The notes beneath the pieces are model-generated. The model did not search any database, was not told the origin of the DNA, and saw nothing but the letters and a program-made list of their open reading frames with translations. The position numbers and the translations under genes are program-made. A stretch of DNA of 64,000 nt from Atherinomorus stipes (lineage: Eukaryota > Chordata > Actinopteri > Atheriniformes > Atherinidae), in contig JALJCO010012849.1 of assembly GCA_023101725.1 (NCBI GenBank), forward strand, positions 1,364,001-1,428,000. Direction: 5' to 3'. Shown here piece after piece: positions 1 to 60,943 of the stretch (positions are counted from its first letter, which is position 1; each line of letters opens with the position of its first letter).

Positions 1-1479
1 GCACAGAGTTTGGGAACTTGTGTTCCTTTAAAACTGAAAACATTTAGGACATTAAGAAACAAAATATGACAACAGCAAATCACAAGTGTTGAGCAGCTAC
101 ATCCCTACAGCAGAGAATAAAATTCAACACTAGCTTATATTTCAAATGAAATTCTAATGTTTATAACGCTTCATTTTCAGCATTTGTTCTTTGATATCTG
201 TGAATAACATATTGCTTTATGTGATTTGCAAATCTTTGCATTCTGTTTTAATTTATTTGTTGCAGTAGGGGCTGTGTAAACTCATGGACTTATTGTACAA
301 GAAAACATACACACACTAGCTGCAACTACTGTACCCTGGCTGCAAAATGAGGACAGCTTTCTGGAAAAGCCTGCATGCTCCGCTTCTGTTGTTGCAGCAG
401 AAAGATAAGCATTTATGGGATGAAGAAAAAAAAAAAAAGCTTAAGTATTAAAACAGAATTAAAATAAATTTAAGGTCAACACTGGACAACAAAAGTCATT
501 GATGAGGTACATTTTTGCACAACTGCAGACATTTGCAGAACTCTGAGATGAGTGACAGAGAAGTTTTCTGGAAAGACCTCTAAAGTCAAAAGTAATTTAG
601 ATTCAGGAGGCTCGTTCTGGCTTTTCTCCTAATTTCTTTGACACTGCAGAGTCAAAGGTCAGAGAGAGCTAACAAGACACATTCCCCTGTGAGTTTCTCC
701 CTTTCTGTGTCTTTGATAAAGTAAGTGCGAGTGTCAAAGTTAAGCAACTGCTGAGCTCTCCTCATTACTCACACAGAGAGCAGAGGAACCAGGGGGAGCT
801 GTCCTACATCCAAGACACACACACACACAAAACCCTGAAAATAACTAGGACCATCATAAATAACAGCACAAAACCTTTTTAAACAAGGCTGAAGCATTAC
901 TCAACACTTCACTTTGCTTGGTGCAGCTAAAACAGGCACAGCGGAGGACGTAGGAGGAGACGGGACGATGCCAGAGCTGTCCAACGGACAGCACTGATTG
1001 TTTCATCCTGCACGTATGTTAACGGCCTGAAGGCTATGCAGCGTTATTCAGAGCTTAATCTGACTTTGTTACGTGATGACAGATGAGTATGGAGGGCAAA
1101 TATTGTGCCAGCTGTTTATGTTTAGAGCAGCCAGCCAATCACAGATCCACAATCTAGAGCTGGTTTGTTCAAAGCCGGGGTCTTTGTGCTGAAAGTCAGC
1201 TAAAACAAACGTCCTAAAATTGGACGTGAGCAGACATTCAGCAATACTAATAAATGCTGTGCTGGTAAAATGAGTCTGCTTTTATTAGATCCTAACTGGG
1301 TGATTTCAGAATGAGTCTGTTGGTGAAAAACAAGTTGAGTGGTAATTTTTTTTTGTCATAACAGATTCTGAGAGACGATCAGCGCAGAAACATCGCATCA
1401 GGACGCACCAAATCAATCCAGTAAGTTGATGTGGAGAAGCGATGGCAAACCTGAGGAAATAAACGACTCCAGAGAAGCA
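1..1479. other. Flanking sequence, no gene seen
   Basis: A/T-rich sequence downstream of the kinase gene. Short open frames such as the one at 1306-1566 have no start context, splice signals or recognisable protein. It may be intergenic or further 3' UTR. Confidence 0.5.
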
Positions 1480-4103
1480 AACCAGTGCTGAAATAGTATT
1501 TTTATTAAATACTTTCAAGATCCAAGTTCGAAGAATAACAAAGCTATGATGAAGACCAACTAACACTCAGACAAACACTTGATAGTCGTCAATTCATGGT
1601 TGTATTTCATTGTACATCATGATCATGCAAAAAAAATCCAGCATCCATGGGAAGGCTGGGGGAGAAAGCGCAGCCCAATAGTATATCATTACAACACAGG
1701 GAAAAATGCGAACATCGAGGGCCTCATACCAAGCTACGGCTCCTGAATCTTTTTTTTTTTTTTTTTAAATATATTTTCATGTCACCTATTCAACATTCTG
1801 GATGGAGGAAATTCATATTTCAAAAGATGCAAATATCATATTAACACTAACTCCATCCTTAATCAGGTAGGTACATGGTAGAAATGTGTAACTGAAACAT
1901 GCATATAACTAGGTGTCCCGCTCAGGTCGCACAAACCTGCACACACACACCAACTCTTACTCCGTTTGCCTTTCAACACTCCTCTCAACTGAGCAGGCAC
2001 GATTTAAAACCACCAAGGGTAGATTACATTGATAAATAATTTAGCCCTGATCAATAAGTTCAATTTTGTGTCGTCTTTGCTTCCTTCCTCCCTCTTTTCC
2101 TTTTTATTTATTTATTTTGTATTTTCTTGTGTACGAGGGAGAGTGCAGAACTCCAGCTTGGCAGATCGGCAAATTACCAAAACGACAAAGTTAACAGCAA
2201 CAGCGACAACAACGAAAAAACTCAAAAAACCAGTAACACGGGAACAACAGAGAAGAGGTACAAATAAACATCTCAAGAGCAGGGACGCATCTGAACACGG
2301 AGAGGGAAGGGTGGAGATACTGGGGGTTGGAGATACGACTGCCGATGGATGGAGACGATTTTAAAGCAGCACGACGAAGGAGGAGGAGGAGGGAAGGGAA
2401 AAGGGGGGGCGCCGGTCACACAGCAGCGATGCAGATATGTTACAAAGCTTAAAACACACTGCCAGGCGTGTGTGGATGCATATGATATGAAAAGGCGGCT
2501 CACAGCATTGTGGGATCAAAAGTTAAGGACACTATTATGAAGGCTGTTGGGCTGTGTGTGTGTGGGGGGGGTAAACTACTTCCTTCTTGTTTTTTTTTTT
2601 TTCTTTTTCTTTTATTCCCCATCTTTATAAACAGTCATACGGCCATGGGACTAGAGTTGGTTGCCTACGGGAGTGTGTATTCATGTTAGCCATGAATGAC
2701 GAAGAGCTACCAATATCTTAAGGAAGTATCTTTGAAGTGGAGAATTGAAACTACAAGAGTCACAGAGGCCATGGGAGGGGGAAGGGGTGGTCCCCCAAAA
2801 TGCACAGGATGAGTGTCTCTTAGATACATGTACATATATTACACTTTTCTACATATATCTATACATACACTGTATTTACACAGTGATTATAAACAAACCA
2901 GGCCCTTGCAGAAAGCAGAGAAATGGAGTGGGAGGAACGCTTCAAAGAGAAAATGCTTAAAGAGAGGGCGGGAAAGGGTTAATGAGGGAGAGGCAGCGGG
3001 CAAACATGCAAAACGCAGACTTCTTTCCCGTCCCACCGTCTCCCTCCACTGCATATACACGCACACAACAGGCAAATTTAACTTTTAATTTCTACAATAA
3101 AATCCCTCTTTTTAAAATCTTTAAAATCTAAATTTAAAACAACTCAGCTGCTTTAAAAAGGAGCCTCTATTATAGAATTAGTCAGAGCAAAAACAGAATT
3201 TTTTTTATTTAAAAAAATAAGGAGAAAGAGAGAAAAAAAAGAAAAGGCTCCGGTTATTCACAAAAACGCAAACAGATCAGGACGCTAAAAACACAACAAA
3301 ACATGTAACCTCAAGTCAGACGCCACGCGGCAACCTCCCCCCACCGCCCCAATCCCACAACAATATGATTTCCATTTTGTTGGAAAACAAGCACACAAAC
3401 GAAAACACAAACACGTAAAAAGCCTAAAGTTCTACACTTTGGTGCTTCATGTTTTTTTTTTTTTCATTTTATATCAAGTTTCTCTCGTCACCAAGTTCTC
3501 TGACTGAGAAAACTTGATTATTTTTCCCTCTTAAATTCAGTTGAGGAAAAAAATCTCCCTTCATCTTAACACCCAGGTAGTGAGTGCAACACTTTCTACC
3601 CGGTAATCCCTAAATGTGTCCGAAATCTCAGCTGCTAACTTCACACTCCTCTCTGCTCCTCCCTTATTAGATAGTGATAAATGCTTGGTTGGGTTTTGGT
3701 GGTTTCTGGTACATCTAGTCATAATTTACACAGTATATTCATAACTCATACTCATAAACTGTCACAAGTTCAACTGTAAATCCTCTCCTCCCCCAGGACG
3801 TCTCATCTCGCGCGGGCAGAAAAAAGATGGCTGCCAGGGGAGGGACAGAGGGCAAAGATGCGCCCTCCAATCAGGCGCCAGATGCATGCATCATCCTATG
3901 GGGGCGGGTTCTTGTGTTCGGCCGGCCCCCGGCGGGTCAAAGGAGGGACAGGATTGGTTGGTAACGTGGAGAGGGATGCGATCTCGCCCGGCCGGGCTCC
4001 TGGCACTAGCCAATCCACGCAGAGGACGCACCTCTTAAACACGCTCGCTGAAAAAAACTGCCCCCCATAACACACACTCCAGTTGACTGGAGGCTCAGGA
4101 CCA
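1480..4103 (-). other. camk2g: Probable camk2g 3' UTR terminal exon
   Basis: A textbook acceptor (long pyrimidine run, then CTCAG) ends at 4104 and could pair with the donor at 5934 just after the stop codon. Below it lies about 2.6 kb without coding potential, rich in A/T runs on this strand, with an AATAAA-type signal at 1501-1506. Inferred from splice signals and position only; the true 3' end may lie elsewhere, because other AATAAA matches occur near 2610 and 1280. Confidence 0.45.
1501..1506 (-). promoter_or_regulatory. Candidate polyadenylation signal AATAAA
   Basis: AATAAA on the minus strand within TTTAATAAAAATAC. It would place the cleavage site near 1475-1490. One of several candidates; chosen because the sequence below it shows no further UTR-like structure. 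Confidence 0.3.
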
Positions 4104-4637
4104 CTGAGGGAGGAGAGGAGGAGACACAAGAGAAGGTTTTTGGTTACGGAGGCTGAAACGCTCTCAAATCAAATCAACCACACATGTATGAATAATTTGT
4201 GTTCATCAGTGAAAATCACTTTCATTCTTATGATTATTTTTATTAGAAAAATACTTGAACTCGAGTAAAATTTGGCATTTTCTACAGTTGCCATTGTAAC
4301 AGGCACGGAAAACACAAGCCTGTACTAAAAAAAGTGCAGGGCTGAAGCACAGCAGAGAGGGATCACATCAGTTTTCAAGCTCAGTCCACCATCTTACAAG
4401 GTTCTGATTGAAGATGTTCATTTACAAGCATCATAAGGCGCATTCGGACAGAGAGGTTCTAAGAACACAGTTCCTGTAACTACGCCTCCCGAGTTTAGTT
4501 ATAAGAACTACTCTTCGCATTCACTGTGCGTTTGCACATGAGGGAGGACCTCGTTAGGGACCATGTGTGACGCAATCGTTGGGACAGTGACATATTCATG
4601 CCCCAGCAGATCTAATACAGAATCGAGGTTTCTCATG

Positions 4638-4682
4638 TCTTTTATTCAAAGCTATTATAAAAGCTAACTTACCAGCTTTCCC
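4638..4682. repeat. 45-base direct repeat, copy 1
   Basis: Identical to 4883-4927, starting TCTTTTATTCAAAGC and ending CCAGCTTTCCC. The copies are 245 bases apart, each followed by GTGGACGG-type sequence, pointing to a tandem duplication inside the element at 4437-5453. Confidence 0.85.
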
Positions 4683-4882
4683 ACATCATGGTCATATGTA
4701 TCATGTAATGGAACAGCCCCCCGTTGGAAAGCCTGCCGACTAACGTCTTGTTTCGTTTTTGTTTTCTTTGTTACGTTTAGTTGAAGTCCACCCGGACACT
4801 TTAGTGGACGGACCGGGGTTCGTTCACTAAAGTGGCGCAGATTGTACCGACACAATTTACAACTGTATTTGGGTTTTCCATC

Positions 4883-4927
4883 TCTTTTATTCAAAGCTAT
4901 TATAAAAGCTAACTTACCAGCTTTCCC
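4883..4927. repeat. 45-base direct repeat, copy 2
   Basis: Second identical copy of the unit at 4638-4682. Confidence 0.85.
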
Positions 4928-5938
4928 TCCCTTTCCCTTATTTACCTGCGCCCGGAACCTTAGTGGACGGTCCGTCCACTAAAATGTCTGGGCAGCAGCC
5001 GCAGATCCTACTCCTATACTTTGCAGCTGTATATGGTCATTAAATTAATATGAAAATAATTGCTTTTGGACATTTCAAAATAGTTATCGGTTCGGGATGG
5101 GCACCATTGTGATCGATTTAATAATGAATTGGTACACTCCTATTGCAATAGTTCTTGTTGTTATTACGATCTCAGTAAACAGCTGTGAGACTTTTTAAAT
5201 ATGGCGGGGCTGGAAGAAGCGGAGCTCACGAAAGGGGCGGGGCTTACCAGTTCTACCAATCACCAAACACCTAGTACGTATATCAGTTCCTATGGAACCC
5301 CGAAAGGGCCCTGCCTCGGAGTAGGAGCTAAAAAGGTTATAGGAACTGAGGTCCAAGGTCCCTAGTTCCTACATGTCCGAATGTGCAAAAAAGTGGCCTG
5401 GTTCCTGAAAAGGTTATAGGAACTCAAAAAGGTTCCTACAGTCTGAAAGTGCCTATTGATGCAATATTCTACTGTACAATAAAAAGCTGGCAGAAAAAAA
5501 TTGAATAAGAAGGGGGTTGGGGAGGTCACAGATAAAGCAGCCCCAGCTAGATGCAACCTTGAACTGCAAAAAGATCAGAGAATATTCACGCCTCTAAAAT
5601 TTATTCTGGAGAGAAGTTAAAGATAAACAATGAAAAGACCTAAACTGTTCGTGTTTCACGTCTGTCACACTTAAAAGGCAAATATTTATTCTGATAATAA
5701 CCAAGTGAACATAGTTCTGGGCAATGAAAGCGAAACCCAAGTGGTGACAGACTAGAATGTTTTCTCTGTCACAAAGTTCAACAAATGGAAATTTTAAATC
5801 AGATTTTAAAATGTCCATGATTGAGTTCCAGGACTGATCATTTCTACAAACCTGAAACAAACAGACCTGAAAAAGGATCAAATTTAGATCCGTGTTCTCA
5901 AACTATTCCAAATGAGATGAGCATGAGTGGGTACCTGA

Positions 5939-54269
<48,331 letters not shown>

Positions 54270-54560
54270 GGTGGGAGCCGTGAGAGGGGAGCCCGAGCCT
54301 TGGGGTACGACGGCGGCTGGCTCTCGTACGGGGTCCAGGAGGGGAGGGGGGGAATAGCCTAGCCTCCAACACTAGAGTACCTTTCTGACAGGCAAGCAAG
54401 ACTGAAGAGGAGAGAGTCGAGCAGAGACGGAAAGGGAGGGGCTGGGGAGAAGAGGAGGAGTGATGATGATGATGGTGCGTGTAACTTGCGTGTATGTGTG
54501 CGCGTGTGTGTATTTGTGTGTAGTAAAGGGGAGAAACCTCGCGAGAATAGGCTCGTGCAG
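54270..54560 (-). promoter_or_regulatory. camk2g: camk2g 5' UTR and CpG-rich promoter region
   Basis: GC- and CpG-rich DNA directly upstream of the start codon, with G-rich/C-rich runs of GC-box type (for example 54340-54356 and 54434-54448) and no TATA box. A TGATGATGATGATGG run and a GT-rich microsatellite follow at about 54460-54530. The transcription start cannot be fixed from sequence. Confidence 0.5.
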
Positions 54561-56600
54561 CATGAGACTGTTCCCCCTATGAAGTCACTGAAAATGTGGG
54601 GAGATGAAGCTGAACTGTTTGGCTCAGTCAGACTAAATCAACCATCTTTCGGAGAACATTAGATCAGCATGAAGTACAAAGTACCCCCGTTACTACTTCT
54701 ATAGAAATTAAGAGGTCAAGTAGCAGCAAGGTGCTGCTAATCAAATATACTGAATTAAATAATCACTAGACAACACAACCACCTCTGTAAAAGCAGATAC
54801 TTTGGCAGTTTCCTGGTCTGGAGCACTCCGAGTTAAATGCAAAAGAAGAAAGATGTAATGAGAAGTGATTCCCATCAGTCTGGGAAAGGGTATGAGGCAG
54901 AAAACGAACAAAAACTCCAGAGAGAAAGATTATTCAGTAGTGGTGAATGTCCAACACCATTTCCAGTCTTCTCAGGAGTGAAAGTCCAACCAAGTTCATT
55001 ACCCAATGTCAGAGCATGCAATGATAAGAGAAACTGCAAAAGCCCCAACGAGTCACGTCTACTCTACAGGTCTTGCTTAGGGTGTAAAAAGCTAAAGTTA
55101 GTGAAAGTACATTTAGAAAAAGACTGACCTAATTGGCTTGTTTTGAAGGTTCTCCCTGTGAATGAAATGTAAATGAATGGCTCATCACCAGGCCTCTGCA
55201 GAGCTGAATGACATGCACATGAGAGAGTTTAGCAATTTGATTCAGGTGTGTTGGAGAGGGTATGCTCTAAAAGTTGCAGGATAGTAGCTCTTGAGAACTG
55301 GACTTGAGCAGCCCTGCGCCAGATAAACAGAGCAGGGTGAGCTGCATGTGTGTCTGATGTGAATATTTACAGAGTTGTTGTGACTATCTGATAGGATTGT
55401 ATCCAAATTGTGACTGTTTTTGGTCATATTAAAATTAGAAACATGACCGACAAGAAAAAAGAAGAAAGAAACATGACTGCTGCTGTAATGATGACAGAAC
55501 TCGATTGCTGCTGGTTGTTGGCTGACTGGTAGCTGGATTCAGACAGAATATCCACACTTACACATCAGAATTCAGTCTGTTGTGTCTTATCTGTTGTAGT
55601 AGACATTGTTTAGATAAGCTTTATTTTATGTATGATTTATACTTGGGCTACTGTTATTAGTAACCATAATAACTTAAACTTAGTTTAGTGATAATTTCAT
55701 ATAAAAATGAACAATTATAGTACTGATTACATAGATACCTGATATTGATCATGAAGCTACAGTATGTGAGAGGATACCTCTGCAGCAGCTTCTAGAGACA
55801 TCTGCAGGAGTGGCTAATGGTTTACCTGTAACTGTGCAGGACTGCATCGCTGCAGCTGACAGACCAAAACCTGTTAAACGACATCAGTTACCATCAGCTT
55901 ATCAGTTATTGATGATCATATCATTTGCACCGGCACAAAAGCTGTTACATAGAGAAAATGCATACCCCCCCCCCCCCCCGATTGCTTAGTGCCCCCCTGG
56001 TGCATCGCCTTTATGCGCTGCATGTGCTGCATACCCACTTTTTGCACCACTGGTGACCGTTGCCACCCCCAATTGCACCCCATAATTTCTGGAACATCTT
56101 TGATTTATATGCCTTGAAGCTTCAGGCATCCGTGCAGATCTATGACCACAGATGTTGCTGTGTCATTTTCCTCTCTCATTTTTACTTGATCAAAAATATA
56201 TTTACAACTCTGTAATGATTCTAGCACATTAGTTGACTATTATTGCACAACATTAATAAATAGTGGCTACCTCTCCACATTCCCTCGCCACCCCATGGCC
56301 ACCCATGTGAAAAATTCCAAAACTGCCTCTGTGAACACACTACAACACATCCACTGCAATGTCCTCTAACCTTCACACTGCAGCCACTAAGTTGACTACA
56401 AACTCTTCTGCATATTGTAGTTTATATTTAAATAAGGCTGTCGGTCAGCTATTTAAAGCTTTGCTGAAACTGAGTGATGAAACAGGACAGCTACTGTCTA
56501 AACACCAGCAGATCTTCAGTGGAATGGCTGAAAAAGAAAAGAATGCAGGTGTTTCAAGGGTTCGGATCATAACCACTGAAACAATGTAGTGTGACATTTA
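54561..56600. other. Intergenic, no gene seen
   Basis: Contains a 15-base C run (55965-55979). Open frames here, such as 54837-55127 plus, show no family resemblance and no splice context. Confidence 0.6.
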
Positions 56601-56619
56601 GAAAGCAGTGCATTAATAA

Positions 56620-56950
56620 ATGCCTGCAAACCTCAATGAACTGAAGCAATGCTGCAAAGAAGAGTGAGCCAACATTCCTCCACAGTGATGTGAGAGACTG
56701 ATAACATCATACAGAAAATGATTACTTCTGGTTATTGCTGATAAAGATGCTTCTACAAGCTTTTAAATCACAAAGTGCACTTAGTTTTTCACACGCTGCT
56801 TCCTCATTCTGGGCTAGTGTTTGTTAATAAATAATGACATAGTGTAATATGGTATGTTGTTGTTCATCTGAGGTTGCAGGTTGTTATTTTCCTCGTTTTA
56901 AGCCTCTTTTTAAAATGATTTTTATGTCCTGTTACGTAAAACCTGAGATG
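56620..56950 (+). mobile_element. 3' remnant of a second Tc1-like element
   Basis: CTGCAAAGAAGAGTGAGCCA, CACAGTGATGTGAGAGACTG and TTTTTCACACGCTGCTTCCT follow the order found at the C-terminal and right-end part of a Tc1 transposon, here a different family from the one at 47472. The 5' part is missing and the frame is broken. Limits approximate. Confidence 0.6.
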
Positions 56951-57189
56951 TGAAAGAGGGCTTTCTTTTTCCAATGACAATATCTTCAAAATATTGCTAG
57001 GAACTTCCCAGAAGCATTTTACTGCACTGGTGGGGATACACCCAACCCCTGGGTCACACCTCACTGCAGCAGAGGCAAACTCAGAGACTGATTATGAAAC
57101 AACAGGCTTCTGGGCAGAGACGAGTCCTTGTCCTCGACAGAACCACGAGACTTAAACTGAAAGAGACAGCAAAACACCCTCAGATCATG

Positions 57190-58020
57190 AATGAATTATA
57201 TATTTCACGTTAGATTGCTTATTCTTGGATAGTGTTGCCAAATGTGTTCCTCTGTGATGATTTTAGTTATTTCATGTCAAATTTGAATGAGTTTGTTTCT
57301 TATATTTTTTATCTTCTTGTCATTTGTTTTCAAAAAAATTATTGTTTCACGTCTCAGTTTTATTGCTTTGTTTTTTTAAAAGTCACTTTAAATGTTTGAT
57401 TGCCGTTTGTCCTCTGTAGTGCTTGTCCTATACAGTAAATCTGATTTTGATTGCATGTCTTTTATGCTTGACTTTGGTCGTATTACATTGATTTTTTATT
57501 TTTATTTTTAGCAATATGGTCAATTTACATGTCTTGTCTTGTTTTATATTTTATTTAGCTGGTTTACATCTCTTTCTTTATGGTAATTTTCTGTATTTTT
57601 TCATATCTATGTTCACTTATTGCCCATAATTTTTTTCCCTCTCATTTTTATTTTATTTTATGACCCATTTTGATCCCTTTGTTTCTCTTAGAAGCAATAA
57701 ATCTCTTGTTCATTCATGTTTTTATGAGTATTCTTGTGCTCTTATTTTCTTCTGTCTAATTTAGATTGCTTTATGTTTTAATTTAGTCTCCTTGGATCCT
57801 AATTACTTATTTTATGTCTTGCAATTGTTATTTTTTTTTTGTCTCATTTAAATCATTTCCCCTTTTTTTCCCCAATTATGTTTCTCTTTGTGATTATTCT
57901 ACATCTTTTATGGTAATTTTGTGTTTAGATTTGTTTGCGTTACACCTCTGTGTGGTTGTTTTGCTTCTCAGCTTGGTGTTTGTTTTCTCTAAAGTAATTT
58001 TACAACTCTTTCAGGGATAA
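57190..58020. repeat. T-rich low-complexity block, possibly degenerate tandem repeat
   Basis: About 800 bases strongly biased to T on the plus strand, with recurring TTTATGGTAATTTT (57579 and 57908) and TTTATGTCTTG / GTCTCATTT motifs. No coding content. Confidence 0.45.
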
Positions 58021-60297
58021 ATTACATTCTAGGATGGGTCATATGATATGCACAAACTACATGCTGTAACTGCATGTTCACAAGGCATTACCAAAAACAT
58101 CCTCAGATACTATGTAGGGATGTGCTGATCAGTGCAGGTCTTGCTCTATGCGGGAGGTTTCTCTGAACCTCTGATTTTGCCTTGTAATCGAGAGCATGCA
58201 CTTGTATGTGAATAAGAACGATGGGGACGGGTAGTGGGAATAGTGTGACGGCTATATCAGGTTTCCACTGACGAGCATGCACCTATGTTTTTCCACAGTG
58301 TGAAGGCTGTTAGCTTGGTGGCGTTAAAAGATGGTGTCACACGGATCCAGAGTGCCTCACTAAATGTTTAATGTGGCATGAGTGGGAGGCCATCAGAGGA
58401 CAGGCGGGTGGGGCTGCAGGGAGCTACAGAGCTTACAGTTAGAGGCCCAGTGCTTGTGTATGTATGTGTGTGTGTGTCTTTGGCTGCCTGCTCAGCACTC
58501 CAGCTCTGAGGTGGGACAGCAAAGAGAACTGACAGAGAAAAAAGAACAAATTTGTGATTTCTCTTGGAAATCTTTATGCGTGGTTGTCAGCGTGGGAGGA
58601 CAAAACAGTGAAAAGTTCAGATATTATGAGGCCGTATCTGCACGAGCTGAATGTGTGATGGAGAGCAGGGAAAGGAGGCCAGCAGTGCCTATGTGTGTGT
58701 ATGCGTGTGTGTTTGTGTGTAATGTGCAAGACAAATGAGTGCTGCAACACAGGCTACTGGCCCTCTCCTGCCCTCCTTTTCCTACGTGCTAACCCTGCTG
58801 CCTCTCCTCCTCTTCCTCCACCTCCTCAGCCTCCACAGGAGTTACATAATGGTGAACTCCTCAGCCTTTGTTATCTCACACCAACCACACACTTCGCCTT
58901 GCCCACTTCATAACAGACAGAGGAGGGAGAGAAAGTGGGATGATTTCAGCTGAAATCAACAGTGAAGAGAAGAAAGTGGCTCAGTGATTTTCCATATTTC
59001 ACTGTTTGTATTGTCGTATTGTTACTCAGACCTTTTACCACCTTCATCATCACCAGCTGATCGAAGCCTTCATGAGTTTTGCTGTGGAAAAGTTGGCAGA
59101 TATTTGTGTTGCCATCACTTGCTGTTCCCATGCTGCCTTGCCATCACAAACAAACACTTGGTGGCTGTGAAATGACTTCATGTCATTGATAGTCTGATGC
59201 TTTATAAAATCTCAGTCTCAGAGAAAATGCAAACTTAATCAGCAAGTAAATATGCTCAGACATTTTTCTGTCATGTTTAATTCAAGTTGTAATTGAGAGT
59301 GAAGCTGTGATTGAATAGAGATGCTGCACCTCAGACTTAATCTGCAGCAGATGTTTTTGTCCGCCGATCCAAAATGTCACATTTCTGTTTGTAGCAGACT
59401 CTCAGGAATAGACTAATTGTGCAGTCACAGCTTCACTGGCTTTGATACATTTAGCCCAGACTTATTAGAGTGAATACGCCATTGGTTACATCATCACAAC
59501 CAAGAGGGCGAACGGGGCCAAGAGCTGAGTCATGAGACTCTCATTCTCCAGCTCTTTGGAGAAATGATCCGACTTGGGGAAGTTGACTGAGTAACACTGT
59601 TTTTTCCTCCAGCTGATGCTGTCATGATGCCCACGAGCAAAAAGCCACTGACCCCCTCAGCTGGGAAGCAAGTGTGTCGCTGACGGCTGTAGCTTTGTGG
59701 CGCAGCACGTGGGTGCAGTGTGTCTACATCGGCAAAAAGCAGTGTGTCACTGATTAAATGTCAGGTTGCTTAACCAGCTCGGACATGATAAATAAGTGAT
59801 GGCAAGTTTTTGAACATCACAGCAGAAATCAGACATTTACTCAGCCCTTGCACAGAATTCGTTCACATTAGGAGAGCTGCTGAAAATTTAACATGCTCTT
59901 CGTCAAGCTGTGGTTGTTGATGCTTACATCTGATTCATTTAATCATACCTACACCTGCTTTATCGCAATTTATGAGCAATACCATATGTCCTCAAATAAA
60001 TACAAGAGGGTATATTTTGATTGAGTTCTTCCCCCTTTGGTTCAATTTGATATTGTATTACAAAAAAATCTACAGAGAAGACAAAGCTCTTGATCTGGCT
60101 GAAATGCCTCATATGCTGCCCAAGATTTTCTTCTTTTACTTAAAGCGGCACGACTGAATTCTGGCCAATATTGACATTTTGGCGCCCCCTAAAGGCCCAT
60201 TTATGGTATGTAAATAGACATCATGCTGTTTCAAAGGTCATATGACACATCCCCCCCACATACTTCCATGCATCTTTTACATCACCATGGTTGTTAA
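58021..60297. other. Intergenic, no gene seen
   Basis: GT-rich microsatellite near 58455-58475 and 58690-58720. Open frames here are driven by these simple repeats. Confidence 0.6.
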
Positions 60298-60943
60298 AGG
60301 GACATTGTGTAACAATTGTATATCGTAAACAACTCGCTCGTTCCTTTCACGTTGCATTCACATGAAACCGGGCAGACACCAGACGGACGACAGCCGCTGC
60401 ATGTAAAGGCGTAGACAGCCCCTATATGAAGAAGTGGTCTGTCAGTTACAGTGACTTCAGTCTACATCTCTGATATGTTGTCATGGCGATGTCGTATTGT
60501 TTTCCCTGACCCATGTTTTACCGTCTTTCTCTCGACTTCTGTGATTAAAATGGCATCTTGTTTGTTACTGACGGCCGTCTGCCCGACTGCACATGAACGC
60601 AGCTGCAGCATCAGAGAAACGCTCGGATTATCCTCAGTGCACCACCGTGACTTTTCAAAAGCATTACCTCGACCTGAGCCGACAACTCCGGTGTCTCCAG
60701 TGAGTTTCCGTGGTTTCCTACTGTCATGCTTTTACTGAACATAAATCCATGGCGACACGACATGGTAGCCACCACCAAGCCGACCTGTTCAATTTTATAT
60801 GAATGATACAAACAGTAAATTCAGAGCTTACAGGAGCACTTCAGTTTGTAAATGGGAGTGATTACTAATTAATAAAAAAATATTTTTTAACAAAATAAAA
60901 AATTTTTGTGAAGAGATAACAGGAGAACTTACATAATGTCACT
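60298..60943. mobile_element. TTAA-flanked miniature inverted-repeat element (piggyBac-like)
   Basis: Left AGGGACATTGTGTAACAA and right (inward) AGTGACATTATGTAAGTT are inverted repeats, with TTAA at 60294-60297 and 60944-60947. 646 bases without transposase. Related in its end to the fragment at 30328. Confidence 0.75.

Larger units (their letters stand above)
4437..5453. mobile_element. Non-autonomous DNA transposon with imperfect terminal inverted repeats
   Basis: The left end GGCGCATTCGGACAGAGAGG and the right end (read inward) GGCACTTTCAGACTGTAGGA are similar inverted termini, flanked by TAA and TAT. Three-base TWA-like duplications suggest a PIF/Harbinger relative. A second copy of the right terminus lies inside at 5367-5388, so the right side is duplicated or nested. 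No transposase. Confidence 0.45.
4104..5934 (-). other. camk2g: Probable 3' UTR intron
   Basis: Bounded by a CAG/GTACCC donor and a pyrimidine-rich CTCAG acceptor on the minus strand. Over half of it is a transposon-like block (4437-5453). I see no exon inside. Confidence 0.4.

Noticed and set aside
58382..58953. Open frames of 72-118 codons in the right-hand intergenic region
   Set aside because: They are built on GT microsatellites and C-rich runs; no domain and no splice pattern.
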